Notes under the pieces: generated by a model
What the model was told of the DNA's origin: nothing
The model's database searches: none
Seen by the model: only the letters and a program-made list of their open reading frames with translations
Translations under genes and position numbers: made by a program
Shown: piece after piece, positions 6,158 to 6,522 of the stretch
Layout of the letters: each line of letters begins with the position of its first letter
Position numbering within the stretch: position 1 is the stretch's first letter
Assembly: GCA_046758845.1 (NCBI GenBank)
Contig: JBHIBA010000266.1
Location: 1 to 6,522 of the forward strand
Direction: 5' to 3'
Origin: JBHIBA01 sp046758845
GTDB taxonomy: Bacteria; UBA8248; JACPRG01; G963555815
Length of the DNA stretch: 6,522 nt

Positions 6158-6522
6158 TCATGTCTTGCTCTTGTACGTCCGGTCGAGAAGGGCGCGCACG
6201 TAATCGGTCGCGGGCGCGGCCCGCAGCTTCTCGGGCGTGTCCACCTGATGAATCTCACCCGAGCGCATCACGGCCACGCGGTGGCCCAGCAGAAACGCCT
6301 CCTCCAGGTCATGGGTGACAACGAGGATCGTCTTTCTCAGGTGCGCCTTGAGGCGGATGAATTCCTCCTGGAGTTCCCCCCGGGTGAGAGGGTCGAGCGC
6401 GCCGAAGGGTTCGTCCAGGAGGACCACGTCCGGGTCGGGGGGGCCCGCCCGGGCGCGGGGCCCCCCCGGCCGCGGGGGGCCCGCCCCCCCACGCGGAAGT
6501 GCCGCACCAGAGATAAATGTAT
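6158..6522 (-). CDS. ABC transporter ATPase of the glycine betaine/choline (ProV/OpuCA/OsmV) type, C-terminal part
   Basis: Only the C-terminal part of the nucleotide-binding domain is in the window. Reading from about 6440 down, it shows Walker B VVLLDEP with the catalytic Glu, the D-loop GALDP, then TRGELQEEFIRLKAHL, the H-loop VTHDLEEAF, VAVMRSGEIHQVDTPEKL and a short tail ending at TGA 6158-6160. This pattern is typical of ATPases energising quaternary-amine importers. It ends soon after PATDYVRALLDRTY, so it lacks the C-terminal CBS domains of OpuCA/ProV that sense ionic strength. It would dimerise on the cytoplasmic face and pair with the permease half of the next gene, 19 nt downstream. 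The frame stays open to the window edge, but bases beyond about 6436 encode a G/P/R-rich stretch where LSGGQ should be, and I do not trust them. The in-frame GTG at 6427 is internal, not a start. Confidence 0.85.
   Translation of the reverse strand, partial: TFISGAALPRGGAGPPRPGGPRARAGPPDPDVVLLDEPFGALDPLTRGELQEEFIRLKAHLRKTILVVTHDLEEAFLLGHRVAVMRSGEIHQVDTPEKLRAAPATDYVRALLDRTYKSKT
6436..6522. other. Suspect low-complexity end: 55-nt run of only G and C
   Basis: Bases 6436-6490 contain no A or T and consist largely of runs such as CCCCCCC and GGGGGG. They are followed by about 32 bases that look unlike the gene. On the minus strand the ABC signature LSGGQ(x)QRV and the helix leading to ARAL should lie here; only a GGPRARAG-like trace is readable. 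A sequencing or assembly fault at a contig end is the simplest reading. Confidence 0.6.

Noticed and set aside
6158..6258. Upstream start at 6258 for the fused ABC subunit
   Set aside because: It would overlap the ATPase by 101 nt, has no matching residues in the family, and would place about 40 Arg/Pro-rich residues before the signal peptide. TTG at 6138 has a good RBS.

Overview
This window looks like part of a chromosome from an uncultured, GC-rich Gram-negative bacterium. No ribosomal or other taxonomic marker is present, so this is an inference from base composition, from a cleavable signal peptide on a receptor fused to a permease, and from the gene families seen. Every gene I can support reads on the minus strand. 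Both ends are cut through genes.

Right part, transcribed first (6522 to 3302). A compact operon runs: the C-terminal part of an ABC ATPase of the glycine betaine/choline (OpuC/ProV/OsmV) type; 19 nt later, a single polypeptide joining the periplasmic substrate-binding domain to the permease domain of the same transporter; then, overlapping it by 4 nt (GTGA), a 12-helix MFS transporter of the DHA1 (drug:H+ antiporter) type. The ATPase and the fusion protein together would supply the three functions of a quaternary-amine or osmolyte importer. The MFS protein is translationally coupled to it. The two complete genes start at non-ATG codons (TTG and GTG), each chosen because it follows a good Shine-Dalgarno sequence. 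The last ~85 bases of the window include 55 consecutive G/C bases and do not encode the expected ABC signature motif, so that end looks like damaged or erroneous sequence.

Middle (3301 to 3062). The gap holds two GTAG-headed hairpins in opposite orientation. They resemble REP elements arranged as an inverted pair (REPIN-like).

Left part (3061 to 1). First comes a 140-residue GlcG/HbpS-family (DUF336) protein with a strong RBS. A 336-nt spacer follows, carrying a short, diverged second copy of the most conserved part of that gene. Last is a large YfhO-family membrane protein of at least 767 residues, open across the left edge. It is the largest gene in the window. It is clearly less GC-rich than the transporter operon, which suggests a different history or a different class of gene.

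No rRNA, tRNA, CRISPR array or transposase gene was seen. The possibly undescribed items are the REP-like pair, the GlcG fragment ending exactly at the YfhO start (TAATG), and the receptor-first domain order of the OpuC-type fusion.
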